Below are positions 13,391 to 24,600 of a DNA stretch of 64,000 nt, piece after piece. Both the position numbers and the translations under genes were made by a program. Where the stretch lies: assembly GCF_040436345.1 (NCBI RefSeq), contig NC_133223.1, positions 17,709,113-17,773,112 on the forward strand, in the 5' to 3' direction. Below the pieces are notes generated by a model. That model was not told the origin of the DNA and made no database searches. It saw nothing but the letters and a program-made list of their open reading frames with translations. The stretch's first letter is position 1; every line of letters begins with the position of its first letter. The stretch comes from Pagrus major (lineage: Eukaryota > Chordata > Actinopteri > Spariformes > Sparidae).

Positions 13391-15168
13391 TCAGGGCTCG
13401 TCGTGAGGAGACGGATCCTTTACAGCGATTCTGGGGTTTACCCCATCCAAAATAAGTTCTGGGGACTCGGACCTCGGGGTCTCCAGGTTACTGGTGTCGG
13501 TGTCGCTGTCGCTGCCCTTTTTGCCTCCCCCGCCGGCCGTGTGCGTTTTGATGTGCTTGCTCAAATGGTCACTCCGCATAAAGCGCTTGTTGCACACCGG
13601 GCAAGCAAACCTTTTCTCGCCGGTGTGGGTGCGCAGGTGTCTCTGGAGCTCATCGGACCGAGTGAACCTTTTGCCACAGAAAAGCCAGTTGCAGACAAAA
13701 GGCCGCTCGCCGGTGTGCCACCTCAAGTGCGCTTTGAGGTGAGATGTCTTCCCGTACACTTTACCGCAGCCGGGAATGTGGCAGCTGTGCAGTCCCTTTC
13801 TCCGCAGGCTGGCCCCGGCGGGTCCCAGCCGCTCAGCCTCCTGACAGTTCGGGCAGTCACATGTTGCTCTGCCGGAGTACCGCCTGGACGACCTCGAGGA
13901 GCTACTTATTCCTGAACTGCCCCCAGAAATCATGGCGTTGGCGGCAGAAGCGTCTGTGTACGTGGGGATGACCGTTTTGAAGCCGTCCTGCGTTAACAGG
14001 TGCTGGCTGGTGGACAGTAGATGAGACGCGGACGGGCTGATGCCAGTGGAGCTGAACGCCGAGTGCGTCAGCGAGGAGAAGTCCGGGTTGTAGCCACTCA
14101 GCTGGGAGTGGATGGCTTGAGGCGTTCCGGAGTGCAGTGAGGTCTGGAGGGTGCTCGCGGGGTTCTGGACGTCGAGCCACGAGCCGGGGTTAGTGTGGAC
14201 GTCCCACCACGAGGACGCACCGTTGGCGACGTCTCCAGAGATGGTCGAGTGGAAACCGGACTTGTACCACGACTCGTACGGATGCGCCATGCCCACCCGC
14301 GGGTACAGAGTCTCTGCTGATGTGTGGACTTTGGAGATAAAAGCCGACTGTCCAGCCTCTTGGGACGTGACGCTGGCAGAGTTGGAGAACAGACCGCTGT
14401 ACTCTGTGGAAAAGGCGGACGAGGTCGGGGAGGTGGAGGCTAAGCAAAAGGCGCTGTTGGAGGTGCCACTGGTCGGTGTTAGTCCTGTCGACGCGCGGCT
14501 CGTTGCTACTGTGAAGCCGGGCAGACTGGATCCCAAGTTGCAGCTGGAGGAGGATCTCTTCCACGGGTGAAATCCACCTTTGGAGAAAGCGCTGGAGTCA
14601 GGTAGAGTTGTAAGAGGACTGGTGTTACCAATTTTGTTGCATGTTGCAGCCAGCATTGCTAGAGGTGTAGTTCCAAACCGTGGCTCTTCCTGTAAAACAC
14701 ACACAGGAGTTGGACTTAAAACAAGCAGCAACAGATAGTGAGGAACAACAAGTAAATTCTGACAACTGTAACGATTAAAGTATAATTCGAGCTGAGATTA
14801 GTGTGTTTGGAGAGATGGCATTAATACAAATAAAAATAACGTAAAAGTAATAATAATAATTGTTTTACAAACTTTATCACCATATGAATGCGTCAGATTT
14901 CTTCTGTTAAGAAGAATTAGAAGTTTGACCGGCTCTGCTTTATCGGCATTTGACTGTTCATTTTTCATAATAAATACCAGCCGAAACAAGGACAGTAAAG
15001 CTGAATAACACAGCGACAAACCTTCACTACAAAACTTGAAAGCAAGCGTGTTCATGAGGGCAGGAAACACTTTCATGTCGCACAGAAAAGCAGCCTGCAA
15101 CAACTTTTACGCACAACTTTGGCGCATATATCCAAAGCGAGACTCACCCCAAGTATAGACGTAGCCAT
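13391..15168 (-). CDS. sp9: Sp9 zinc-finger transcription factor, complete in 2 exons
   Basis: Sp9 binds GC/GT boxes in the nucleus and acts in limb-bud ectoderm and in forebrain interneuron development. Exon 1 (15168-15148) encodes MATSILG and ends at a GTGAGT donor. Exon 2 (14689-13391) begins EEPRFG and runs to TGA. Total 439 aa, somewhat shorter than the mammalian protein of about 484 aa. Features: Sp box PLAMLAATC at residues 16-24, Ser/Thr-rich activation region about 30-280, Buttonhead box CDCPNC at 284-289, and three C2H2 fingers at 310-332, 340-362 and 370-390 with the TGERP/TGEKR linkers intact. Recognition helices read [16 protein letters not shown] and RSDHLSKH, as in all Sp/KLF proteins. 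An acidic Ser/Asp-rich tail follows. SP8 is the close paralog. Neighbours CIR1 and OLA1, and the absence of the polyalanine and polyglycine runs of SP8, favour SP9. Confidence 0.95.
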
Positions 15169-15410
15169 ATCCAGGGTCTGTGCTGTGAGGAGACTGTTCG
15201 CGATGTCAGTGCTGCGCGGCCGCTCCAATTTTTTGACTCAGACTCACCGTGTCTGACTCGGGTCACACGGTTTCTTTCTTGGCTCGCAGCTCCCAACACT
15301 ACCTAGTTGTAGAAGAGCGTGTTCTTTGAAGTACAGCTGGCGAGGACGCGCAGCCAATCTCTTGGCCGCATTGGTGGCCGGGGATTAAGTCAGCCAATGA
15401 GAGCCCCGAC
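15169..15410 (-). promoter_or_regulatory. SP9 5' region with three CCAAT boxes
   Basis: Upstream of the SP9 ATG, three CCAAT-type boxes lie within 45 bp: CCAAT at 15354-15358, ATTGG at 15370-15374 and CCAAT at 15394-15398. The region is locally GC-rich (for example GCGCGGCCGCTCC near 15215). NF-Y binding to spaced CCAAT boxes is common in promoters. No TATA box is obvious in the right place, and the start site is not defined here. Confidence 0.5.
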
Positions 15411-15769
15411 CGCAGACAGAAACACCAAAAACCCCGCCGTCAATCATGTGTTGTGCAGCCTCTGCCTCAGACTGTCATACAAGACACGATTTGGTATTTT
15501 CTTTTTTTTTTTTCTTTTTTTTTTTAATGCATACAGTTATTTTTATGTATTCTCACACGAAGGCTCAATGTCTCCTTTTCATTGCAGAATTGAGTTCACA
15601 CGTCAGTTCTCCGAGAGGTAAGCCGTTTCGGTCGTTTTTAAAGCGTTTGTGGATTGTGGTGAAAGTGTGTGCTTCCAGGTTTCCCTTCTGATTTTTCAGT
15701 ATCCAGATCATGCGCAACACGTCATTGAGAAATAGTTAAGCACAGAGTCTCCTGAACAATGTGAGGGAC

Positions 15770-15794
15770 GCTGCTGCTGCTGCTGCTGCTGCTG
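15770..15794. repeat. (GCT)8 microsatellite
   Basis: Perfect trinucleotide run of about eight units upstream of SP9, outside any reading frame that looks real. Confidence 0.9.
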
Positions 15795-16559
15795 ATGGCT
15801 TTATTAAAAGTGCGTGTGTGTAGCCAGCCGGTGCGTGCTGCTGTGCGTTATGGCACTGAGGGAACCAGCTGATGTTATGTATAAATATATATCTATATAT
15901 CTATACTGTGTGCTTTATCTTAAATTTGTGCTGGTGCTCATTTGTGAAAATCAGAGATGGAGAAGTTTAGAGGGGAAGTCCAGACATGCATGAGCTGCCT
16001 TGATACATAAAGAAAACCAGATCCGGACTCGTAATCGATCAATTAACGGACACTTTGTTTACCTCCAGCCAAAAGATCCACACGCGTCCTGCGCCCGTGC
16101 TCGCGCGCGGCCGTCTCCTACAACCCACCCACCCCCCTCCACCCTACACACCCCCCCTTACTTGTTGGGGGAGTGCAGGTGAGGGGTTAATTAATAATGA
16201 CAGCTTGCTTTGGAGGTGTTTTTAATAGACAAGTATTTTATAGGCGGACAAAAAGTTTGAGCATCCGCGGGATACCTGGCTGCTGTGAGGCCGCCAGTCA
16301 GCTCCAACAGGAGCCACGCTGGAATAAAACGTGATGCCAGCCTAATCACCCATTTCATTAAAATCGTGCACAATTAAGATGATGTCGGTTTCAACAATTT
16401 TTCCAAAACTTGCGACTCTTTCTTCTTCTTATTATTATTATTATTATGATTTTTTCTGTTAATATCACAATTCAGTCCAGTCCATAGCTTGTTAAAAACG
16501 CCCGGGGGTTTTAATGGCACAATGTAAAATTGACCTGCTCTGACGTGAATCATCATCCC

Positions 16560-16905
16560 TTTTAAAAGTTAAAGCAATTTTCCCCCAGAGAAAGGCTCGA
16601 CCGAAAGATGTGCATTACAGTATTCAAAATGGGCAAATAATGCTCCATTATAGAGTGTGAATGCTGCCAGTCAATTTGTTCAAATACTCTTTTTTTTTCT
16701 CTTTTTGTTGCGTTTAGACCCCACCTTTGGATGGATGAATAAAAATCAGTCTCATCAAATACTGAGCGCCGCCGAGAAAATGGAATCATTTCTGCAATCA
16801 TGACAATTTATCAGAGTGCTGTTAACAGTATTAAATCTCTATTCCGCGTAAACAAAGTTGATTGTCGCCATAGAAGTCGAATTAATTCGAGCGTTAAATA
16901 AAATA
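16560..16905. promoter_or_regulatory. candidate conserved non-coding element with palindromic homeodomain site
   Basis: Repeat-free block with GTAAACAAAG (forkhead-like) near 16847 and a perfect 14-bp palindrome TCGAATTAATTCGA at 16877-16890, whose centre is TTAATTAA-like. It lies between the SP9 and OLA1 starts. An enhancer role is inferred only from composition and place. Confidence 0.35.
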
Positions 16906-17079
16906 AATGAGCGCAGAGTGCTGAGGACGTTTCTCTCCATTATATTCTGATAACAGAAAAATAAGGAAAAAAATAGATTCAGCTTTTTGTTTTTATTTTA
17001 ATATTAATAATAAATATATATTGCACTCCTCTGTCCGTTTGTCAAATAGTTAATATTATTGTGCACATGATTATGTGTG

Positions 17080-17680
17080 TGTCTTCATAAGGAGCAGTGT
17101 GGCCGTTCACTCTGGAATAATGATGCTGGAGTCCTAACAAAGAAATCTACATAAGAATCTTCACGCTCCAGTAAATACACTGCTCCTTTTTTATTTATCT
17201 TGCCATGAATTTAAATGGAAGGAAATGTATTTGTCTCAGCAATAATAAAATAAAGTGATTTTTCAGATGTTTGCTTGGGACAAAAGGAAGAGAGAACATG
17301 ATCCTGCCTTGTCATTCAAGTGAGAATTTTTTTGAGTTGAATCTGTAATTCTGGACTCCATTCGGGTGCACTTCTCTGTGGCAATTAGGAGCCTATTACA
17401 AGCCATTAGATTGATCAATGTACCTTAAACAATGGGAATGATTTATTTGGTCGAACAAAACGCTCTGCGTCTATTGTGATGAGTCTAAGTGGGGGTGCAT
17501 CCATCAACAAAAGATAAATGATTAATTCAGACCTATTCATTTGAATTCTTTCGACAAAAGCCGGCCCCACTTGCCTCAAATCCAGATTATTAGAGCCTCA
17601 TTTTCTGCGTGTTAAACCAGACAGGCTGCTGGATTGGGGCGATGGTGTTTTTCGGTTGTGCCCCTGTGTGCTTTAATTTG
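17080..17680. promoter_or_regulatory. candidate conserved non-coding element upstream of SP9
   Basis: Six hundred bases of complex, repeat-free sequence with several homeodomain-like words (GCAATTAGGA at 17381, CCATTAGATTGATCAAT near 17403, GATTAATTCAG near 17520). No reading frame shows a conserved domain. A regulatory role is inferred. Confidence 0.35.
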
Positions 17681-18620
17681 TATTTCTGCTGAGGGAAGTT
17701 TATTTGAGGACATTTAGCTAATTGTTGTAATTTTGTGTGCTCGTGTGGCTACACCTGTTTCTCCCAAAGGGGGCTGGAGGAAAACTATGAGTGCAAGGAT
17801 GTTACACTTTATTTCTGTGGTGCTGAAGCTGCACATTGTTGTCTGACGATTATACACTTATATCATGGTAGATCAGAGGAAGCTCATGAAGATTTTCTCC
17901 AGATGGATATCATCTTTGTTTTACAGATATTTTTGGGTCGTGACATTTGTTTTGTTCTCCTGTAAAAATGCATACATTATGATAGAAAACCGTATTTATT
18001 CTTCTTTATTTTGTCATGCTTGGCTTTAGATTAAAATGTCTGTGTCTCTTCTGCCATTTTATAACTTGTACTTTAGGTCATTGTTCATTTTGTTGCCAGG
18101 TAAATGGAACAGTACATTTAAGTGCACTGTGAAATAAACTGCTCAACAATAAGAATTTATTGCCGTAGGAAGTCGATAAGCTATAAAAACAAGGGCAAAT
18201 GGCCAGATTGCTTGGACCTGTCAGTATAGAGACACAACTTGTGGATGTCTTCAGTTTCTGTCAAGACTGATGATTCAAATGTTAATAGAAAGCAGGCAGC
18301 TGCTGACAACACAGTCAACCCTCTGATAAATCCAACAGGTCATGTCTAAGATTGATCTCACGGCAGCTCATCAACCTGCATCAATAGTATCGACAGCTAA
18401 ATTTGGAAGCACAGGTCATCCTGCCAGCTCCACAGTGTCAACTTTCATTTCCAGAGGCTGCATGTTCTATTTTGAGCGCGGCGAGCGAGCCAGTCCGAGT
18501 GCAGTTGACTGGTTTCATTCGAGGACTTTACAGTAGCTTAGCACATTTTCTGTCAATGAATGTGTGTTTTCCCCTCTGAGTTTGTTGTGGAAGTCAGCAA
18601 AAAAAAGTTAAGCGTGGGAA

Positions 18621-21600
18621 ATGGCTCCAAAGAAGGTGCACTTCATGAGGAACGGCTCCGCATTCAATAATTGGCATGTGTTGTAGATTATGTAATGGCA
18701 CAAGTGCTGGTTGTGACTGCAGACATTTCCACATTGTCTTTATCAGGGAAAGGGAGGTGATGCACTGAAGCCGCCACCGCTGATTGGAAGGTTTGGCACC
18801 TCGTTGAAAATAGGAATTGTTGGCCTTCCCAACGTTGGGTAAGTGAAAGGTTTTTATTTGTCTTCTCACCATTCACACTTACACACACACCAACATGTGC
18901 TCTGCTCACATCTGAACTATGTCTGCCTTCCATGATACCATAAATATAAATGCATTTAAGGCAGGATGTAAGCTGAGAACAGCAGAATGCATGACCAAAG
19001 AGAGGACTTAGATATAAAGGACTGTGAATTTAGATATACTGTACAGACAACTTCGGACTTAAGTCAAATTTTTGTCCAGTTTTACACCTTCGGCACCTAC
19101 TCTTCATAATGAAACAAACAAAATGTAGTATGATGTGCAGGATTTAAGCAAGAAAGCCCAAAAAAGCCTTCTTCTTAAATGAGAAAGACGTTGGTGGAAA
19201 GTATATGAGTGTTCCTTTACAACCCAAGGAGTGTCCCTGAGGGTGTTAAGTGTCTGTAACCATGTGTGCCCCCACCAGGCAGGATCAAATCCTACTAGAG
19301 CTTTTCATCCCACGTCTTAACTTTCTGTCTAAATAAAAATGTGAGAGCTGCTCAAGCTTTTACAAAATGCTTCAAACACTACTTACAACTTCTTTTTTTA
19401 GAGCATTTCATGATTGGGGGCTTCAGATAGTTGTAGTACATCAGAAGTCATAGTTTTAATGACATAGTTAAAGTTCAGATAATTTTACAATATATACAAC
19501 GAGTGTGAATGTGTCCTTGAATTTATGAATGTGTTTTTTATCATTGCATTAGCGTGTTTTAAATGAGAGAAAACAGTTCATGTTATTGATGAGAATGTGT
19601 CATGATCCATTTGTATTTGAATAAAACTGAATGACAGCAAGCAAATATGAACCTACCACACTATTATTATGCAGACAAGAATGTCGAAAGACTGAAATCT
19701 TTAACAATCCCTGTAGTCCATTTGTTTTAAATACCCACTTATCATTCATCATGGCACGCACAGGTCAAAGGTCACGGTACATCCCAGACAGCTCTCCAGT
19801 TAATAACAGTGAGACAACAAGTCAAGTCAATTTTATTTATATTGTCCAAAATCACAAATCACATTGTCTCAGTGGGCTTTACAAGCTGTTCAGTGAGCGA
19901 CACCCTCTGTCCCTAGACCCTTGATTTGTGTCGGGAAAAACTCCTCAAAAAACCCTTTAAGCGGGGAAAAGAGGGAAGAAATCTCAGGAAGAGGAGGGAT
20001 GCAATAGATGCAAAATTACACTGACAAATTATCCAATACAAGCAGAGTATGAAATATAAGGGAAGAGAGTCGATCCAGGATTGTGACTGAGCAGGCCGAG
20101 GCATCGCCGAGCCATATGACCTCCTCTTTACCATGGGGACCTGGAAGAGGACAGGCCACACAAGATAATAAGCAAAAAATATCAGAATGTATACAGATAT
20201 CAATACCAAAATATATATCGTAGATCAGTCTTTCTCAAACTTTTTCTGGACTCTCCCATTAGAATGCCTAAAAAGTTCATGCCAGCCACCCACAATGTAT
20301 ACAATCATTAACCATGATGGAGAAGCAACTAAAAAAGTTAATTGTAATGAAATAAAGGTCAGAAAACTAAAACATAGTCCCCCCCAGTGCAAATAGCATT
20401 CAGATCTCGGGCAGTTTAGAGCCTCCAGTTCAACTAACCTACACGCCTCTGAAGTGTGGGCGAACATCCAGAGAGAATCTGGCCACCCTTGGGGATTTTG
20501 AAAGCAAAGCGGAGCTCTGAGGGTCCTCCCCCAGTAAAATGTTGTTTCCTATGTTCTGCAACAGCATTTAATGTTAAATACTTTTAATTTTACTTCTAAT
20601 TCTCAGGAAAGACAGCAGAATAATTTGCCCTTTGGCCTGAACTTGAAGATTTTACTAAATGCATGCCCCGCTCCTATAATACTTTCCATGAGAAAGGGGA
20701 ATTCTTCTTTCCACGTCTGAAATTCACAGTATTTCTTTCTCTTCTCCACGTCTCTGTCTGTATACAGAACATCATACTAAACACTGTACAGTGCAAGAAA
20801 AAGGTTTTACCCACAAAAAGGAGAAAACAAAACAAACAATGGGAGTCTCACTGAGAAGTATGGAGGTAACCCAAAATCCCAAAGTGAAACACACAAACAC
20901 AGGATAAACCACCACATAAAATACATTTTTGAGGAAACTTCCGCTTTGCACCATGTCACTCTGACACGATTACTTCACCTTTAGGATTTCAACATGGTTA
21001 TTTGTTGTTTGAAAGAGCTCCCATTCTTCAGGTACAATCGGTGCCTGTAGCACTTCCATTGAAATAATCAAGTGGGAAACCTTTCTGCAGTTACAGATTA
21101 ACTGTATTTCACGGTACAGGAAAAAGAAAAAACATACATAGTTTTAGAATTGAATGTCACGGAAGAAAGGTCCAGCGTCATAAAAGTACTCCGTCGTATC
21201 ATTATGTATTCTTTCTGATTGAGCTCATCTTGTTATTTAAACGAGAATAGCTCTAATGTGCAAGAGATGCTTTGGTGTGTTGTATTTAATCTTTTGTAGC
21301 TAACTCAAAACTCTTCAGCACAATGAGTTGAAGAAATGCAAACTAAAGCCCAATGAGATTCTTATATTTGTTGTCATATTTGCCTCATCATTTTGTCAAG
21401 TTGCAGGATGCAAAATGGAGTCCGAGATCTCGTCTCTTGCTTTTTTATTGAAGGTTTTTTTTTAGGTTTTTTTTTAGGTTTAGCACCTAACAGTAAAATT
21501 AAAGAAATCATACCATGAAGACAATATCCTGAAGACACAGATGTAGAAAATATGCAACATGCCATATCTCTCTAATATATTAACCTGCTTTATGACAAAT

Positions 21601-24600
21601 TAAGAGACAGTTACTCAGTCTGTGAGATTTTTATCAGAAAGGTGAATAACTTGACAGAAATCTGTACTATATGCTGTGTGTTAGGTGGCTGACACACTGT
21701 CTACATGTCAAACCTGGTCAGACAAATCCACTTTGTCAGCATCTTACAAAACCCTACAGCAACATCAGTGACAGAGTCTAATCACAGGGCAGACCCGGCA
21801 TGACTCTCCTGTAGCCCCCTGTGAGCCACAGTGATCTGAACAGCGTTTCTTCCACTCAGCTGACAGGTTCTCATCTGTTTGCAGCTCCCTAAAACACTTC
21901 TCAACACAACTGTTGTTTTCAAGCAGCCAAGAAAGTTTTGTAAGACTTAAAAATCGCAGGTTTTGATGGGACAGGTTACTGTACTGAATTAGCACAGTTG
22001 AAACCACAGATATTGTCAGTTTAACTGTGCACAGGCTGAGGTTATTTTTACTAGTTTGATTATATTTTAGATACACGATATTGATAATGGAGAATAAACA
22101 CTCTGTAAAGATTCAGTTTTCTCTGATTTTGGAGCTCCAACTCTCGACTGAGCAGTGTTTTCATTTCTTACCCCAGCAAAAAAACCACAATTTCTTCCTG
22201 GTGTAAGCAGTAGAACTCACTGAGGTTGTGGCCTGCCATACCACATTTGTGTCAAAGTACAACTTGTCCAACCTCCTATGGTTTCTTCATGACTGAACCA
22301 TGTTCAGATGCCAGCCTGCTGTTAGTTGGGCATAACTGACACACATGGGAAACCTAAGAGCGTGATTCAGCCAACCTTGCAGCTATTTACACCAGAGCAC
22401 ATGTTGTATTTACTGCTGTGCTCTCTGCTCAAAGGCACGATAAAGTTTAGTCTTGTCCATTTAACCCCTTACTGGGACTATACAGTATATAACCTAAATG
22501 CCACAAGTCACTCTTAAAACTCTATATGAAAACAAAGGTACCTTCCTTTTGCCATCAGCTCAGCTCTGCCTCATGAAACTCGCTCTGTGTTTATGTAGCA
22601 GTCGTGAATTAAGAGGCCAAAGTGAACAATCAATCTCAAGATAATTACTTCTTGTATCTTGTGAATCTCTATTAATCTCAAGGTCCCAAAAGCCCCATTT
22701 AATATGCTTGATAAGTCAAAATGCATAAAATTTATCCCAATTTCTTCATATCTGGGACGATATATGTCCCAAATGTGTATGGAGTATATATATATTTTTT
22801 CCACAGACATACAAAACTCTTCATTTATTTTTACTTTTCAGTTATTTGGAGTGGATAGAGCATGGGAAACAATCTGACAGTGTCTTTATGAAACTAGGCA
22901 GCTTGCATGAACCAAGATGATTAGGATTAATGAGCCATTCAGCCAGGAAAACAAAGAATCGAGAATCTTCCGATATTGTAATAATACAAATATCAACCAT
23001 CACAGGAGTCATGTAATATGACTGTTGGGAGCCGACTCTTCACTCTGACCCCATTTGATGAAATTAATCTGTGAAGGAAAATGTGTGATAACAGAGTGAT
23101 TTGCAAAATCACACATTTAAATTATGTGTGCATTGACTGGACTCCTAAAGATCTTGATCTGACTAGTGCATGCATTTGTTTTGAAAGAAACCACCAGACT
23201 ACACAGCAGCTTCTTTCCTCAGGCTGTGAAACTCCTGAATTAATCCTCAGCACTCCACCATAAAAAATTGTTTTAATTTTCCAACATATCCGACCCGGGT
23301 ATCAACAGGCATTAAGAATAACTGTAATAACTTTATAGAAATAGCCAATCTTCTCACTGATTGTCTAGTTTTCTTATGTAGGTCTCTTTGAGGCATCAGT
23401 ATTAAACTGACACTGTAATTCAACAAAGGAAAGAAAATCCCCTTATTGCCAACTCTCATTTATTTTTGTTCTAACTGCTGTATCGTAGGCAACTGGACGT
23501 GTTTCAGTTTCTTGAAGACGTTTCACCTCTCATCCAAGAGGCTTCTTCAGTTCTAACTAACTGGAGGGGAGTTGCAGGCTTTTAAACTCTGTGTGGGTGT
23601 GCTATAAACCCCACAGCGTTTAAAAGCCTGCAACTCCCCTATAACAAGGTTTCAGTTGTTTTGGTGAACATTAAACGAGACGTCATTTATGTCGGACGTG
23701 TAGTCTTTCTAATTACGTACCTAGACGCACAGTCTTATACTTCAACAGTTTTATGACAAACTGCCAAATACACAAGTACTAAAAGGATCTTCACTCGTAT
23801 TTTGAAACGCACAATGTATTCCTTATAATACACTTATTATAAAATGACATATTTGCTAAGAATGAAAAAAATTAGTGAGTTAGATGTTAGAAGCTCCATT
23901 TGCCCCCAAAAGATCCAAGTTTTATATAATTTGTTATTTATTAGCTTGCAGTATCTAAAGTTGGAAATTAAATTAAGGCATATTTCTAACTTTTGAGTCG
24001 ACACTGATCAACTTGATTTTTAATTTAAAAAATTAATTTGTGAAATAAATTAAGATCCACTTATTAGCTCTTTTTGGAGCTTTTACCTTGTTCAGTCGTA
24101 ATCGAGTATGGAACCATCGTTACATGACAGGTCTATAGATTTGTAATGTATTTCACAACACATATCTCGTCTATGTCTTGCCTCCCTATAAGAATGAGTT
24201 TCCACCAGCCACCAGTGAAAAAACACACTAAAGTCTCACCTGTAGCCTCAATATATGTCACCTTTCCTGTTACTGACCAGGATGTTACACTGTAATTAGC
24301 ATTTTACTAAGTGATTGGCTGTGTAATTGTTCTTATCATTAAGAGCATTTTACACCTGATGACGGTTGAAGTGTTACTGTGGATTATCTTTCTTTTTTCC
24401 TCCAAGGTGACCCAACAACAGCCTTCAAGTACACGTTAGAGAAACAACCCAGCTTCATATAAGGAATTAATGCCTGCTCTTTAGCAATCTTGAGCAATTT
24501 CATGCCTATAGGACTTAGCAAACAATCATTTCAATGTGAAGCACCGAGTGAGGGGATAAAGATGGAAAGTCCTGGATTATAGTTAACTGCCATGCCATTA

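Larger units (their letters stand above)
15411..18620. other. head-to-head region between SP9 and OLA1
   Basis: About 3.2 kb without a coding exon. It contains a (GCT)8 run at 15770-15794, a C-rich stretch near 16120-16160, and three non-repetitive blocks that look like candidate enhancers (16185-16385, 16560-16905, 17080-17680). The OLA1 5' untranslated region must lie just before 18621; sequence near 18470-18500 is CG-rich and may mark its promoter. Confidence 0.6.

Noticed and set aside
13361..14570. Plus-strand open frames opposite SP9
   Set aside because: They lie antisense to a GC-rich conserved zinc-finger exon and have no domain features. SP9 explains the sequence.
20772..20954. Minus-strand open frame with a hydrophobic stretch
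   Set aside because: Short, lies within AT-rich intron sequence, has no family resemblance and lacks splice context.
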